64,000 nt of DNA from Fontibacterium temperatum (lineage in GTDB: Bacteria; Pseudomonadota; Alphaproteobacteria; Pelagibacterales; Pelagibacteraceae): contig CAXNKS010000001.1 in assembly GCA_964203055.1 (NCBI GenBank), positions 372,001 to 436,000 on the forward strand, read 5' to 3'. The notes under the pieces are model-generated. The model was not told the DNA's origin and did no database searches. It saw only the letters and a list, made by a program, of their open reading frames with translations. Position numbers and translations under genes: made by a program. Positions 63,014 to 64,000 of this stretch are shown piece after piece (position 1 is the stretch's first letter; every line of letters starts with the position of its first letter).

Positions 63014-64000
63014 TTAGTTCTTCATCGCTGTTAACTTAACAGCAACGTCTCTAACTTTTTCCTCTGTTTCTTTAGCGTTTGGAACTAAACCAACTTTAAA
63101 AAGATAACCAGTTGAACCAACTGCTGTTTTTCCAGTGTATTCAGTTAAGAATTCTTTAAATCCTGGAATAACTGTAGCGTGAGCTTTTTTAGCATACAAG
63201 AATAATGGTCTTGCAACAGGATAAGTATATTTCTGTATCCCTTCAATTGTTGGAGCAATTCCGTCAATTTTTGCAGCCTTAATTTTATCTTTGTTTGCAA
63301 CTAGATAGCTATATCCAAAATATCCGAAAGCATTTGGAGAAGAACCAAGTTTCTGAACGATCAAAGTATCATTCTCACCCGCTTCAATTACAGCTGCATC
63401 TTCTCTATATTTTGTGCAATTTTTTGGATCTGCTAATTTTTTGAAAGCTTCGTCGCAACCCTTGCCCATTATTAAATCATCCCAAGCATCTCTTGTGCCT
63501 GATGTTGGTGGAGCAACTAAAATTTCAATTTTTATATCTGGTAAAGATTTATCAATCTCATTCCAATTTTTATAAGGATTTTTTACTAATTTTCCATCAA
63601 CTACAACATCATGAGCAATTGCTTTCCATAGTTGCGCTTTTGTAAAATTAACATCTTTTCCTTTGATTGAATGTGCAAATGTTAAACCGTCATTACCAAT
63701 TGGTAACTCTATAATTTCAGTTACACCATTTTTAATGCATAGTTCCATTTCATCTTTTTTGATTGCTCTTGAAGCTCCAGTCATATCTGGATGTTGAACG
63801 CCTACACCACCACAAAAAGATTTAAATCCACCACCCGTTCCTGTGCTTTCAACAACCGGCGTTTTGAATTTCCCCTGTTTTCCAAATCTTTCCGCAACTA
63901 CTGTCGTGTATGGATAAACAGTTGAAGATCCAACTATTTTTATTTGATCACGTGCTATTGCTTGAGATGAAATTATAACAGCAACTGCAGTGATAAATAT
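63014..64000 (-). CDS. pstS: phosphate ABC transporter substrate-binding protein PstS, partial
   Basis: Periplasmic phosphate-binding protein. The frame is open to the right edge; only the first residues are missing. It shows the end of a signal peptide (SSQAIA before RDQIKIVG), GSSTVYPYTTVVAERFG with phosphate ligands, STGTGGGFKSFCGG, and PTSGTRDAWDDL. It ends at 63014 with KLTAMKN. Expression and function are tied to pstCAB-phoU-phoB below. Confidence 0.96.
   Translation of the reverse strand: MFITAVAVIISSQAIARDQIKIVGSSTVYPYTTVVAERFGKQGKFKTPVVESTGTGGGFKSFCGGVGVQHPDMTGASRAIKKDEMELCIKNGVTEIIELPIGNDGLTFAHSIKGKDVNFTKAQLWKAIAHDVVVDGKLVKNPYKNWNEIDKSLPDIKIEILVAPPTSGTRDAWDDLIMGKGCDEAFKKLADPKNCTKYREDAAVIEAGENDTLIVQKLGSSPNAFGYFGYSYLVANKDKIKAAKIDGIAPTIEGIQKYTYPVARPLFLYAKKAHATVIPGFKEFLTEYTGKTAVGSTGYLFKVGLVPNAKETEEKVRDVAVKLTAMKN

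Noticed and set aside
1..64000. CRISPR arrays, insertion sequences, prophage, integrons and tRNA genes
   Set aside because: I scanned for regular direct repeats, transposase or integrase products and conserved tRNA arm sequences and saw none. Weak or highly diverged cases could be missed by eye.

Overview
The window is a very AT-rich, tightly packed bacterial chromosome segment. Spacers are mostly under 100 bases, many neighbouring genes overlap by 1 to 20 bases, and there are no rRNA or tRNA genes, insertion sequences, prophage genes or CRISPR arrays that I can see. Gene content points to a streamlined Alphaproteobacterium, most likely of the SAR11/Pelagibacterales type: a gcrA cell-cycle regulator, a plant-type glutamate-cysteine ligase with gshB, an rnd-kdsD-lptC-lptB block, an NDUFA9-like SDR, TRAP transport, and a pst-phoU-phoB operon beside ppk-ppx. 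The lineage is inferred from gene content and base composition, not from a marker phylogeny.

Layout. 1-3298: infC (partial, apparently starting at AUU) behind thrS, then a frameshifted family 4 glycosyltransferase. 3325-11122: an alpha/beta hydrolase, a YeeZ-like SDR and gltBD (glutamate synthase). 11123-16304: uppP, an NDUFA9-like SDR, and the envelope block rnd, kdsD, lptC, lptB (no lptA), then DUF2798. 16363-24437: a 36-residue ArfA-like gene, a secreted nuclease, a PrpD-family gene, DUF192, a MazG-like gene, HIT, rlmJ, mgtE, an EamA transporter, a YajQ-family gene and several tiny basic proteins. 24438-31092: rhodanese, an aldehyde dehydrogenase (gabD-like), a dctPQM TRAP transporter whose dctP and dctM carry frameshifts, a 2-oxo acid hydratase-like protein and an EamA transporter. 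31105-36271: an extraordinarily lysine-rich coiled-coil protein, a DapA-family aldolase, a Gmd-like SDR, a family 9 glycosyltransferase, and an AsmA-like protein coupled to a 37-residue membrane peptide. 36320-43925: oligopeptidase B, gshAB, DUF1330, an AlkA-type glycosylase, EamA, msrA and sseA. 44005-53283: an RND pump whose adaptor seems to lack its helical hairpin, an SLT lipoprotein, cutA, gpmA, a MurU-like nucleotidyltransferase, argF, argD and an ABC-2 permease. 53429-64000: gcrA with DnaA-box-like sites upstream, then a phosphate block: ppx, a frameshifted ppk, a frameshifted sixA, phoB, phoU, pstB, pstA, pstC and pstS (partial).

The right end forms a coherent phosphate module: Pst uptake, PhoU/PhoB control and polyphosphate synthesis and breakdown. 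The TRAP region pairs an organic-acid importer with a semialdehyde dehydrogenase and a 2-oxo acid hydratase-like enzyme, which suggests catabolism of a small carboxylate.

Indels are concentrated in a few genes (glycosyltransferase, dctP, dctM, ppk, sixA, perhaps the start of pstC), while neighbours are intact. Amino acid similarity continues across the breaks, so local consensus errors are at least as likely as true pseudogenes. The most interesting leads are the ArfA-like gene, the AUU start of infC, lptB with a long N-terminal extension where lptA is expected, the lysine-rich protein, the hairpin-less RND adaptor, the coupled membrane micropeptide, and the DnaA boxes upstream of gcrA.
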